Shown one piece after another: positions 18,021 to 25,780 of a stretch of 64,000 nt of DNA; positions within the stretch are counted from its first letter, which is position 1; each line of letters starts with the position of its first letter. Source of the DNA: Paludibacteraceae bacterium (GTDB lineage Bacteria; Bacteroidota; Bacteroidia; Bacteroidales; Paludibacteraceae); NCBI GenBank assembly GCA_017556705.1, contig JAFYMG010000014.1:62001-126000 (forward strand), read 5' to 3'. A program made the translations under genes and the position numbers. The notes beneath the pieces were generated by a model. It worked only from the letters and a program-made list of their open reading frames with translations, did no database searches and was not told the origin of the DNA.

Positions 18021-18124
18021 ACTGCCAATTGTTTGCCCTTTGTTTGCCTTCTATCTGCCACCAATCCACATTGGAACCTCATTGGAACCTAATTAGAATC
18101 TGATTGGAACCTCATTGGAACTTC
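18013..18124 (+). repeat. Two consecutive 11-bp tandem arrays
   Basis: First array: TGCC recurs at 18023, 18034, 18045 and 18056, exactly 11 bp apart (consensus about ATTGTTTGCCC). Second array: five contiguous 11-mers from 18070, consensus ATTGGAACCTC, with unit three diverged (ATTAGAATCTG). No open frame crosses them. Confidence 0.9.
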
Positions 18125-18191
18125 GCCGTATGATCACCGAGAGACAAAGCACCTATCTCCGTAAGAAAAAACTGAAAATCTCTGATTATAC

Positions 18192-18222
18192 TTGCGTATA
18201 TCAAGAAAATGTAGTACCTTTG
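18192..18222 (+). promoter_or_regulatory. Promoter for the 153-residue protein gene
   Basis: TTG (18192-18194) and TACCTTTG (18215-18222), 20-nt spacing. Confidence 0.85.
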
Positions 18223-18264
18223 CAGCGCAAAGGTTGAAACAACCCATTTTTACAAGCAGCAACT

Positions 18265-18726
18265 ATGACAACTTTAACACAAGAACAGAAAGAGGCTCAA
18301 ATGGCGAGCATGAAGTCCTTTGATGAGGAGATGCCTTCTGTGGGTATCTTTTGGTATGACGCACAGGAGCATGAGTTCTTTGGTGTGTACAAGAAAGAAC
18401 TTACTCCCAAGATGATTGAGGAGGCTGCTGATAAAGGTTTGCCTTTTATCAATTATCCTAAATTGCATCGACAAATTTGGAAAGAGCAGTATTTCAAGGC
18501 TTTAGCATCGCATAAGCCCACTCGTTTTACAGGCGACTATACAATGATTCCTCGCGGTCGTGTGGCATGGAATATTGATAAGTTCATCGTCTTTGTTGGC
18601 AAATGGGCGGAGGACATACAAGACGAATTAACCGAGTTAATCAATCAACACTTTGCTTTGCCGTTTTTTGAATTTGTCTATGACGAGCATTGGGATCTTG
18701 GACATGGCTGGTCAGGTGACTTTTAA
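18265..18726 (+). CDS. Unrecognised conserved-looking cytoplasmic protein
   Basis: 153 residues with a classical promoter upstream. I do not recognise the family. It lacks a signal peptide or membrane helix, is acidic, and shows dense aromatic residues (FWYDAQEHEFFGVY, FFEFVYDEHWDLGHGW). The body has the look of a compact alpha/beta protein with a C-terminal His/Asp/Trp-rich motif. No operon partners: the 380 bp downstream hold a long palindrome and no gene. Confidence 0.75.
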   Translation: MTTLTQEQKEAQMASMKSFDEEMPSVGIFWYDAQEHEFFGVYKKELTPKMIEEAADKGLPFINYPKLHRQIWKEQYFKALASHKPTRFTGDYTMIPRGRVAWNIDKFIVFVGKWAEDIQDELTELINQHFALPFFEFVYDEHWDLGHGWSGDF

Positions 18727-18835
18727 TAACAAAATACGAACCCACTAAATTGTATATTGTAAATCAGTAAATTGTAAATTATTTTGCAACGCATACCGTT
18801 GCCCGACATATTTAATATAGCGTTATAAGCCAAAC

Positions 18836-18973
18836 TTGAGTTTTTGAAACTTCGACACTTTTGAAAACTTATTATTTGTTCAAGTCACGGTTTATGCACG
18901 CTCACGTTATCAGCGTGAGTTTTCTGTGCGTAAATTTGAACAAATAAGGTAGTCGAAGACCTCAAAAACTCAA
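18836..18973. repeat. 138-bp nested imperfect palindrome, possible structured RNA
   Basis: Arms from outside in: TTGAGTTTTTGA (18836-18847) with TCAAAAACTCAA (18962-18973), perfect; TTCGAC (18851) with GTCGAA (18952); CTTATTATTTGTTCAA (18868-18883) with TTGAACAAATAAG (18936-18948), 3-nt bulge; TTTATGCAC with GTGCGTAAA; and CTCACG with CGTGAG around the tip. The gap 18727-19106 holds no credible gene, and I found no convincing promoter next to it. Confidence 0.8.
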
Positions 18974-19106
18974 ATGAAGCGAACGAAAGTTCACGCTTTT
19001 TGTATGCATATACGAAATCAAATCAACAAACAACAACTCAAATAATTAACCAGCGGAGTGTGCCGAAAATCCGACAAAGAGTAGGCAGAAATAAAATTAT
19101 AACAAA

Positions 19107-19487
19107 ATGAAAAAACTAATGTATTTTTTTGCCATTGTGGCATTAACAGTTCTCGCTCAATCTTGTGAACTAGAACCTAATTTGGAAGCTAAATCTTATG
19201 TATCTGGTGTCGTCACAGATGTTGCGACTGGAAAGCCTATTGTGGGATGTGCTGTCTATCTATCACGCCATACTCCTGCCGCACACATCTCAGCTCGCGA
19301 AGCGGAGCCTGTGACACCCGAGATGGTTCTCACAGATAGTGTAGGATTTTATGAATTTAGCCGTCTTTATATGGGAACTTATAATTTGAGTGCTATCGCA
19401 GATGGTTATTTGCCATCAGATAATCAAGAAGTTACTCTAATGGAACATGAAGTAGAAGTAAATTTCCAATTAGTCAAAGGCGAGTAA
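19107..19487 (+). CDS. Small lipoprotein with carboxypeptidase-regulatory-like domain
   Basis: 126 residues. Signal peptide with lipobox LAQSC; the mature part is a single beta-sandwich of the CarboxypepD_reg type (VSGVVTDVATGKPIVGCAVYL, then TDSVGFYEFSRLYMGTYNLSAIADGY). Such domains serve as binding or structural modules on surface proteins and SusC receptors; here it stands alone as an outer-membrane or surface lipoprotein of unknown ligand. The 130 bp upstream show no standard promoter, and a GC-rich hairpin terminator follows. Confidence 0.8.
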   Translation: MKKLMYFFAIVALTVLAQSCELEPNLEAKSYVSGVVTDVATGKPIVGCAVYLSRHTPAAHISAREAEPVTPEMVLTDSVGFYEFSRLYMGTYNLSAIADGYLPSDNQEVTLMEHEVEVNFQLVKGE

Positions 19488-19516
19488 TAAATTAGGAACA
19501 ATACCATTATATCAAT

Positions 19517-19557
19517 CACCCTCCCCTTGCGCAGAATATTGCCCAAGGGGAGGGGTG
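19517..19557 (+). terminator. Hairpin terminator
   Basis: CACCCTCCCCTTG (19517-19529) pairs with CAAGGGGAGGGGTG (19544-19557), one bulged base. The T-run is poor. Confidence 0.65.
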
Positions 19558-19626
19558 TATTTATAAGATCGTAATTTGACAAACTACAACTAAAACCAAC
19601 ATTTCTGCAAATATGTCTAATTTTAT

Positions 19627-19657
19627 TTGCAGATATAAGAAAAAATTACTACCTTTG
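19627..19657 (+). promoter_or_regulatory. Promoter of the rseC-rnf operon
   Basis: TTG (19627-19629) and TACCTTTG (19650-19657), 20-nt spacing; the only such promoter found before the six rnf genes. Confidence 0.85.
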
Positions 19658-19684
19658 CACGTTTTTTTGCAAAGCAAAAGGAAA

Positions 19685-20191
19685 ATGATCAAACATGACG
19701 GCATAATAATCGCGTTGAATGAGGACGGTACCGCCCTTGTGCGTATCGTGCAAACGAGTGCGTGTGCAGCGTGCAAAGCCAAAGCCATGTGCGCCAGTGC
19801 AGAAAGCGCTGAGAAAGAGATGACGGTGACCCTCTTAATGGATAATGGACGCCCTATGGGCTATGGGGTATTGGACGCGGACAAGCCGCTATTGGAGTAT
19901 AAAGTTGGCGATAGCGTAGAAGTGATGGTGCAGCAGAAGATGGGATGGAAAGCTGTGGTATTGGCATACTTGTTACCATTCTTTGTAATGCTGGCAGTGA
20001 TGTTTATAGGCAATGGGCTATTGGCAATAGGCGATGGGGCGACAGGGCTATTAGGTGATGAGGCAAAGAGAGAAGCTGTGCTTGGTACAGTAGCACTCTG
20101 CGCCATGGCACTCTACTACCTCGTGCTAGGCATGTTCAAAGATAAACTGCAAAAAGAGTTTAGCTTTACCGCAAAGAAGAAAAATAACTAA
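19685..20191 (+). CDS. rseC: SoxR-reducing system protein RseC
   Basis: 168 residues from MIKHDG; the earlier in-frame ATG lies upstream of the promoter. An N-terminal Cys-rich segment (TSACAACKAKAMC) and two membrane helices (AVVLAYLLPFFVMLAVMF and a second near residue 135) are the RseC/MucC layout. In Proteobacteria RseC works with the Rsx/Rnf complex in reducing SoxR; in Bacteroidetes it is regularly the first gene of the rnf operon and its role there is not established. It sits 18 nt before rnfB. Confidence 0.88.
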   Translation: MIKHDGIIIALNEDGTALVRIVQTSACAACKAKAMCASAESAEKEMTVTLLMDNGRPMGYGVLDADKPLLEYKVGDSVEVMVQQKMGWKAVVLAYLLPFFVMLAVMFIGNGLLAIGDGATGLLGDEAKREAVLGTVALCAMALYYLVLGMFKDKLQKEFSFTAKKKNN

Positions 20192-20209
20192 CAAAATTAT
20201 AAAAACACA

Positions 20210-21166
20210 ATGAATTTAATTCTAATTTCTTTAGCCGTTTTGGGCGTGACAGGATTGGTAGCAGCGGTGCTGCTCTACCTGGTTGCCCAAAAGTTCAAGG
20301 TAGAAGAAGATCCACGCATCGATGAGGTGCAAGAGGCGTTGCCAGGTGCCAACTGCGGTGGTTGCGGTTTCGCTGGCTGTCGTGCTTTTGCCGAAGGCTG
20401 CGTCAAAGCAGACTCACTCGATGGACTTCTTTGCCCTGTAGGCGGTGCACCTACGATGAAAACAGTAGGTGAGATCCTGGGAATGGCGGTCGGAAACATC
20501 GACCCCAAAGTAGCAGTAGTACGCTGCAACGGTACGTGCGAGGCACGACCAAAAACAAGCATCTACGACGGTGCTAAGAGCTGTCAAATCCTGCATAACT
20601 GCTATGTGGGTGAGTCGGCTTGTCCGTTCGGTTGTTTGGGTTGTGGCGACTGTGTGGCAGCTTGCGAGTTTGACGCTATCCACATGAACCCTGAGACTGG
20701 TTTGCCAGAGGTGGATGACGAGAAGTGTACCAGCTGCGGCAAGTGCGTAAGCGCATGTCCAAGAAACATCATCGAGCTCCGCAAGAAAGGTCCTAAGAGC
20801 CGTCGCATGGTAGTGATGTGCGTAAACAAAGACAAAGGCGCTGTAGCCCGCAAGGCATGTACCAACGCTTGTATCGGTTGCAGCAAATGCCAAAAAGTAT
20901 GCGAATTCGATGCAATCACCATTGAGAACAACTTGGCATACATCGACTACAACAAGTGCCGCCTCTGCCGCAAGTGCGAGGATGCGTGTCCAACAGGAGC
21001 GATCCATGCAGTGAACTTCCCACCGCGCAAGCCAAAGGCAGAAGCGCCAGCGGCTGCACCAGCAGCACCAAAGGCTGCACCTGTGGCTAAACCTGCGGTT
21101 GAGAAACCTGCAGCAGAAGCACCAGTAGCTAATGTGGAACCAAAACAAGAGGAGGCAAAGGCATGA
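20210..21166 (+). CDS. rnfB: Rnf complex subunit RnfB, polyferredoxin
   Basis: 318 residues. One N-terminal membrane helix, the Fe-S motif CGGCGFAGC near residue 49, then further CxxCxxC(x)nC ferredoxin motifs (CLGCGDCVAAC, CTSCGKCVSACP, CIGCSKCQKVC, CRLCRKCEDACP), i.e. about five clusters. The C-terminus is a flexible Ala/Pro/Lys tail. RnfB takes electrons from reduced ferredoxin into the Na+ or H+ pumping Rnf complex in the inner membrane. It overlaps rnfC by 4 nt. Confidence 0.95.
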   Translation: MNLILISLAVLGVTGLVAAVLLYLVAQKFKVEEDPRIDEVQEALPGANCGGCGFAGCRAFAEGCVKADSLDGLLCPVGGAPTMKTVGEILGMAVGNIDPKVAVVRCNGTCEARPKTSIYDGAKSCQILHNCYVGESACPFGCLGCGDCVAACEFDAIHMNPETGLPEVDDEKCTSCGKCVSACPRNIIELRKKGPKSRRMVVMCVNKDKGAVARKACTNACIGCSKCQKVCEFDAITIENNLAYIDYNKCRLCRKCEDACPTGAIHAVNFPPRKPKAEAPAAAPAAPKAAPVAKPAVEKPAAEAPVANVEPKQEEAKA

Positions 21167-22506
21167 AATCGACATTCCGTATAGGTGGAGTACATCCACA
21201 TGATAATAAGCAATACTCTGTTCATCAACCTATCACCGAGTGTGCTTTGCCAACCAAGGCCATCATTCCTTTGGTACAACATATCGGTGCGCCTGCACAG
21301 GCAGTCGTAGAGAAAGGACAGAAAGTGAAAGTAGGTGAACTCATCGCGAAAGCAGGTGGCTTCGTAAGTGCGAATATTCACGCGCCTTTCAGCGGTACCA
21401 TCACCAAGATTGACACTACCATCGACGCATGGGGCATGAAAATGCCAGCCATCTTCATGGATGTGGAGGGCGACGAGTGGCTTGAGACCATCGATCGCAG
21501 CAATGATATCGTTCGCAAATTAGACTACGAACCAAAAGCCATCATCGATAAAGTGCAAGAGGCAGGTATCGTAGGTTTGGGTGGCGCATGTTTCCCAACC
21601 CACGTGAAACTGATGCCTCCTCCAGGCAAGACCGCTGAGGTGCTCATCGTGAACGGTGTAGAGTGCGAGCCATACTTGACTTGCGACCACCAATTGATGC
21701 TGGAGAAGGGCGAGGAGATTATCATCGGTATCCAACTGCTGATGCGTGCGCTCAATATCCCAAAAGCCATCATCGGTATCGAGGCTAACAAACCAGATGC
21801 TATCAAGCATATGACTGCCCTTGCAAGCAAGGTACTCGGTATCGAGGTAAAAGCCCTCAAACTCAAATACCCACAAGGTGGTGAGAAACAGCTCATCGAC
21901 GCATGTATCCGTCGCCAAGTGCCAAGCGGTGCACTGCCAATCGAGGTAGGCGCTGTGGTGGACAACGTGGCAACTATCTATGCCGTATATGAGGCAGTAC
22001 AAAAGAATAAACCACTGATTTCTCGCGTGATGACTGTAACTGGTAAGAGCGTGGCTAAACCAGGCAACTACGACGTGCGTTTTGGTACGCCATTGACCGA
22101 CGTAGTAGCATTGGCAGGCGGTGTGCCAGAGGATACTGGTAAAGTGATCGGTGGTGGTCCTATGATGGGTCGCGCGATGAGCAATATCGATATGCCAAGC
22201 AACAAGCGCGTGAGCGGTCTGCTATTCTTGCCAGAGGCAGAGAGTATGCGCCAAGAGATTACCAACTGCGTACGCTGCGGTAAGTGCGTAGGCGCTTGTC
22301 CAATGGGTCTCGAACCATGGCTCCTCAGCAAACAAGCATGGCACAGCATGTGGGACGAGATGGAGGATCACAACATCATGGACTGCATCGAGTGCGGTTG
22401 CTGCCAATTCACTTGCCCAAGTCACTTGCCATTGCTCGACTATGTACGCATGGGTAAAGCGAAAGTAGGAGGACTTATTCGCGCTCGTCAAATGGCGAAT
22501 AAGTAG
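21163..22506 (+). CDS. rnfC: Rnf complex subunit RnfC
   Basis: 447 residues. N-terminal RnfC barrel-sandwich domain (STFRIGGVHPHDNK), the NADH/FMN-binding part resembling NuoF (GGACFPTHVK, NGVECEPYLTCD), an SLBB domain, and two 4Fe-4S motifs (CVRCGKCVGACP, CIECGCCQFTCP). It is the NAD(H)-side peripheral subunit. Its start overlaps rnfB and its stop TAG is the start of a 7-bp AGTTTAA array leading into rnfD. Confidence 0.95.
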   Translation: MKSTFRIGGVHPHDNKQYSVHQPITECALPTKAIIPLVQHIGAPAQAVVEKGQKVKVGELIAKAGGFVSANIHAPFSGTITKIDTTIDAWGMKMPAIFMDVEGDEWLETIDRSNDIVRKLDYEPKAIIDKVQEAGIVGLGGACFPTHVKLMPPPGKTAEVLIVNGVECEPYLTCDHQLMLEKGEEIIIGIQLLMRALNIPKAIIGIEANKPDAIKHMTALASKVLGIEVKALKLKYPQGGEKQLIDACIRRQVPSGALPIEVGAVVDNVATIYAVYEAVQKNKPLISRVMTVTGKSVAKPGNYDVRFGTPLTDVVALAGGVPEDTGKVIGGGPMMGRAMSNIDMPSNKRVSGLLFLPEAESMRQEITNCVRCGKCVGACPMGLEPWLLSKQAWHSMWDEMEDHNIMDCIECGCCQFTCPSHLPLLDYVRMGKAKVGGLIRARQMANK

Positions 22507-22539
22507 TTTAAAGTATAGAGTTTAAAGTTTAAAGGCTAG
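22505..22539 (+). repeat. 7-bp array at the rnfC stop codon
   Basis: AGTTTAA AGTATAG, then AGTTTAA twice, then AGGCTAG: five 7-mers, the first overlapping the rnfC stop TAG and the last ending just before the rnfD leader AATAATG. Confidence 0.85.
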
Positions 22540-22543
22540 AATA

Positions 22544-23560
22544 ATGAAACAACTTATAGTATCTCCCGCACCACACTTCCATAGCGGTGATAGCGTGCGG
22601 AAAAATATGCTGTTGGTGATTATCGCCCTGTTGCCAGCTTACGCAGTCAGCGTATGGCAATTTGGTTGGGGTGCATTGATCACCACCGCTATCAGCGTGG
22701 CAGCCTGCGTGCTGTTTGAGTGGCTGATTGCGAAATATATCTTGAAACAAAAATCTACTATCGGCGATCTCTCTGCTGTATTGACGGGTCTGTTGTTGGC
22801 ATTCAACTTGCCAAGCAACTTGCCTTGGTGGATTGTTATTATCGGTGCCTTGGTGGCTATCGGCGTAGCGAAAATGAGTTTCGGTGGATTGGGACAAAAC
22901 ATCTTCAACCCTGCTCTTGTGGGTCGTGTGTTCATGCTCATCTCTTTCCCTGCTCAGATGACTACATGGCCTGAGGCGAAAGGTTTCGCGACCTCGTATG
23001 TGGATGCTACCACAGGCGCAACTCCATTGGCAGCATTGAAGACTTTACTCGATAAGGGTGCTACTGATGACAAAGTGAGTGACGCACTCTCTGCTTTGCC
23101 AGAGATGTGGGATATCCTCATCGGTAAGATGGGTGGTAGTCTTGGCGAGGTTAGCGCATTGCTTCTCCTTGCTGGTGGTATCTTCCTCATCGCTACCCGC
23201 GTTATTACATGGCATATCCCAGTGAGCATCATGGCTACAGTAGCGCTCTTTGCTGCGGTAACTGGTTGGGCAGGTCTATTACCAGAGAGCGTGGCTACAG
23301 GTGAGTATGTAATGATGACCCTCTGCACCGGTGGTATGATGTTGGGTGCATGGTTTATGGCTACTGACTATGTGACCTCGCCTATGAGCAACTGCGGTAA
23401 GCTGATCTTCGGTGTAGGTATCGGTGTGATTGTGATGGTGATTCGTACTTGGGGCGCTTACCCAGAAGGTATGTCATTCGCTATTCTCATTATGAATGCC
23501 TGCGCACCATTGTTGAACCTCATTCGTCCAAAACGTTTTGGCGAGAAAAAGAAAGCATAA
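22544..23560 (+). CDS. rnfD: Rnf complex subunit RnfD
   Basis: 338 residues with nine or ten membrane helices. The covalent FMN site is recognisable as DATTGATPLA around residue 150. RnfD is part of the membrane ion-translocating core, homologous to NqrB. It is separated from rnfC only by the 7-bp array and followed 13 nt later by rnfG. Confidence 0.95.
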   Translation: MKQLIVSPAPHFHSGDSVRKNMLLVIIALLPAYAVSVWQFGWGALITTAISVAACVLFEWLIAKYILKQKSTIGDLSAVLTGLLLAFNLPSNLPWWIVIIGALVAIGVAKMSFGGLGQNIFNPALVGRVFMLISFPAQMTTWPEAKGFATSYVDATTGATPLAALKTLLDKGATDDKVSDALSALPEMWDILIGKMGGSLGEVSALLLLAGGIFLIATRVITWHIPVSIMATVALFAAVTGWAGLLPESVATGEYVMMTLCTGGMMLGAWFMATDYVTSPMSNCGKLIFGVGIGVIVMVIRTWGAYPEGMSFAILIMNACAPLLNLIRPKRFGEKKKA

Positions 23561-23573
23561 GGAGGGAAAAACT

Positions 23574-24311
23574 ATGGCAAAATTACAAAGTTCATTTAAG
23601 AATATGTTACTATCGCTGACGCTCATCGCGTTGGTGGCTGCGGCTGCTTTGGCTGGTGTGTACACGTTAACGGAGGATCCTATCTCCAATGCAAGTGCGA
23701 AGAAACAAAAAGAAGCTAAAGAGAAAGTGCTTCCAAAGGTGGAGGGCATGACTTTTGCAGATGCAGAAAAAGTGTATATAGTGAAGAAATCCGATACAGT
23801 TAGTACTATCATTCTGCACAAGGCGTATGTAGGCGAAGAGTGGATCGGTACGGCCGTAGAGGCAAGCACCGAGGGTAACCAAAACATGCCTTTCGGTGGT
23901 ACTTTCCGCCTGATGGTAGGTTTCAATAATGTAGGCGATGTGGTTCGCTATGTGGTATTAGAGCAAGCTGAGACCCCAGGTCTGGGTGCACTGATGAGCA
24001 CATGGTTCTGCAATCCTGATAAACCAAAGTCCAACATCCTTGGCAAGAATCCCGCTACTACCAATTTCAGCGTAAGCAAAGATGGTGGCGATGTAGATGC
24101 TATCACCGCTTCTACTATTACATCTCGTGCATTCTTAGAGGTTGTGGTGAGAGCCTATAATGCAATTGCTCAACAACCTATGCTGATTGAGAAAGTAGAG
24201 GTGGAGCCAGCAGAAGTATTTGTTTGTCCAAATGGCAATGATCCATTGGAGTGTGCTGGCAGAGGATGTGCTGAGCAATATTGTCTAAAACAGAAAGGAG
24301 GCCAACAATGA
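23574..24311 (+). CDS. rnfG: Rnf complex subunit RnfG
   Basis: 245 residues. One N-terminal membrane helix, then a periplasmic FMN-binding domain with the covalent-flavin motif ASTITSRA (Thr near residue 180). It ends in a Cys-rich tail (FVCPNGNDPLECAGRGCAEQYC). The start at 23574 has a GGAGGG Shine-Dalgarno 8 nt upstream, a rarity in Bacteroidetes, and it is preferred over an in-frame upstream codon inside rnfD. It overlaps rnfE by ATGA. Confidence 0.94.
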   Translation: MAKLQSSFKNMLLSLTLIALVAAAALAGVYTLTEDPISNASAKKQKEAKEKVLPKVEGMTFADAEKVYIVKKSDTVSTIILHKAYVGEEWIGTAVEASTEGNQNMPFGGTFRLMVGFNNVGDVVRYVVLEQAETPGLGALMSTWFCNPDKPKSNILGKNPATTNFSVSKDGGDVDAITASTITSRAFLEVVVRAYNAIAQQPMLIEKVEVEPAEVFVCPNGNDPLECAGRGCAEQYCLKQKGGQQ

Positions 24312-24898
24312 AAAATAAAGCATTAAACACCGTTCTTAACGGTATCTTGCGCGAGAACCCAGTATTCGCTCTCGTGCTCGGTATGTGTCCTACCTTGGCG
24401 ACTACTACTTCTGCTATCAATGGTATGTCCATGGGACTCGCTACCACTTTCGTGCTTATCTGCTCGAACGTGGTGATTTCACTCTTGAAGAATTTGATTC
24501 CTGATAAAGTGCGTATCCCTGCGTTTATCGTGGTGATTGCTACTTTTGTGACCATGGTACAACTCTTGATACAAGCATATGTACCAGCTGTTTATGACAA
24601 GTTGGGTTTATTTATTCCGCTGATTGTGGTGAACTGTATTGTACTCGGTCGTGCAGAGGCCTTTGCCGCTAAGAACACCGTTGGCTTGTCTGCATTGGAC
24701 GGTCTGGGTATGGGTCTTGGCTTCTCATTGGCATTGACTTTGATTGGTGCAGTGCGCGAGTTGCTCGGTACGGGTAGTTTGTTTGGCATGAACCTCTACA
24801 GCGAGACCTATGGTATGTTGATTTTCGTGCTTGCTCCTGGTGCGTTCATCGTATTGGGCTACTTGATGGCATTGGTACAAAAACTTTTGAAGAAATAA
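24308..24898 (+). CDS. rnfE: Rnf complex subunit RnfE
   Basis: 196 residues with six membrane helices. Family sequences NPVFALVLGMCPTLATTT and LPxxxxNCIVLGRAEAFAAKN are present, including the conserved Cys residues that hold an intramembrane Fe-S centre with RnfA. It overlaps rnfG; the next gene, rnfA, is 161 nt away beyond a 143-bp modular hairpin element. Confidence 0.95.
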   Translation: MKNKALNTVLNGILRENPVFALVLGMCPTLATTTSAINGMSMGLATTFVLICSNVVISLLKNLIPDKVRIPAFIVVIATFVTMVQLLIQAYVPAVYDKLGLFIPLIVVNCIVLGRAEAFAAKNTVGLSALDGLGMGLGFSLALTLIGAVRELLGTGSLFGMNLYSETYGMLIFVLAPGAFIVLGYLMALVQKLLKK

Positions 24899-24901
24899 TT
24901 A

Positions 24902-25044
24902 TTAGATCGGCTTCGCCTGTAGATGGTAGATCGGGCTAAAGCCCTTGTAGTTCGCCACTTCGTGGCTGTAGAAAATAGACTACAACGAGCGCAGCGAGTG
25001 AACTACAGCGAGCATCGCGAGCGATCTACAACGAAGTGATCTAA
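24902..25044. repeat. Modular multi-hairpin element (TGTAGATC type) between rnfE and rnfA
   Basis: It is bounded by TTAGATC (24902) and GATCTAA (25038). Small stem-loops (GGCTTCGCC, GGGCTAAAGCCC, GCCACTTCGTGGC, then CGAGCGCAGCGAG, CGAGCATCGCGAG) alternate with TGTAGATC-like spacers in the left half and GATCTACA-like spacers in the right half. The whole can fold as one branched cruciform or RNA. Confidence 0.9.
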
Positions 25045-25059
25045 AAAAATAAAAGAATT

Positions 25060-25653
25060 ATGGTATATTTCTTGATATTTATCTCTGCGATATTCGTGAA
25101 TAATATCGTATTGAGCCAGTTCTTGGGTATTTGTCCATTCTTGGGCGTAAGTAAGAAAATCAATACTGCGCTGGGTATGGGTGCAGCCGTGTTGTTTGTC
25201 ATGACATTGGCAACATTGGTGACCTACCTCTTGCAACAACTCTTGAATACATGGAATTTGGGCTTTTTGCAAACCATCTTGTTTATCTTGGTGATCGCAG
25301 CCCTCGTGCAGATGATTGAGATTATTCTCAAGAAGATCTCTCCATCGTTGTACCAAGCATTAGGTGTGTTCTTGCCATTGATCACAACGAACTGCTGTTT
25401 GTTGGGTGTGGCTATCATGGTAGCTAGCGGCACATATAAGTTGCCTATGGGCGCAGAGCCAGGCTTGTTGACAGGTATGTTGTTTGCTATCGCAACAGCT
25501 ATTGGTTTTGCATTGGCATTGGTATTGTTCGCAGGTATGCGCGAGCAATTGGCATTAGCTAAAGTGCCTAAGGCACTGCAAGGTACCCCTATTGCCCTCC
25601 TGACCGCCGGCCTCTTGGCTATGGCATTCATGGGCTTTAGCGGAGTAGTATAA
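25060..25653 (+). CDS. rnfA: Rnf complex subunit RnfA
   Basis: 197 residues, six membrane helices, with VNNIVLSQFLGICPFLGVS and LPLITTNCCLLGVAI typical of RnfA/NqrE, including the Cys residues of the intramembrane Fe-S centre. Paired with RnfE in the membrane. It depends on the same operon promoter as rseC unless the intervening repeat supplies one; no TAnnTTTG box was found directly upstream. Confidence 0.95.
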   Translation: MVYFLIFISAIFVNNIVLSQFLGICPFLGVSKKINTALGMGAAVLFVMTLATLVTYLLQQLLNTWNLGFLQTILFILVIAALVQMIEIILKKISPSLYQALGVFLPLITTNCCLLGVAIMVASGTYKLPMGAEPGLLTGMLFAIATAIGFALALVLFAGMREQLALAKVPKALQGTPIALLTAGLLAMAFMGFSGVV

Positions 25654-25680
25654 AAATAGCGCTGCGCGCTGTTTAGAATA

Positions 25681-25771
25681 GTGTCGTATCGTTTAGGGGG
25701 GTGTAGCATTGTTTTCAAAAGATACAACGCTACACAACTTTATACCATACTGCACAACTCTACACAAAATA
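25681..25771 (+). repeat. 10-bp periodic array with hairpin after rnfA
   Basis: Right part: five 10-mers from 25722 (ATACAACGCT ACACAACTTT, then ATACCATACT GCACAACTCT, then ACACAAAATA). Left part: GTGT-G-AT-GTTT recurs at 25681 and 25701, 20 bp apart. GTGTAGCATTGT (25701-25712) pairs with ACAACGCTACAC (25724-25735), one mismatch, so it may end the rnf transcript, though no T-run follows. Confidence 0.75.
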
Positions 25772-25780
25772 TTAAATACA

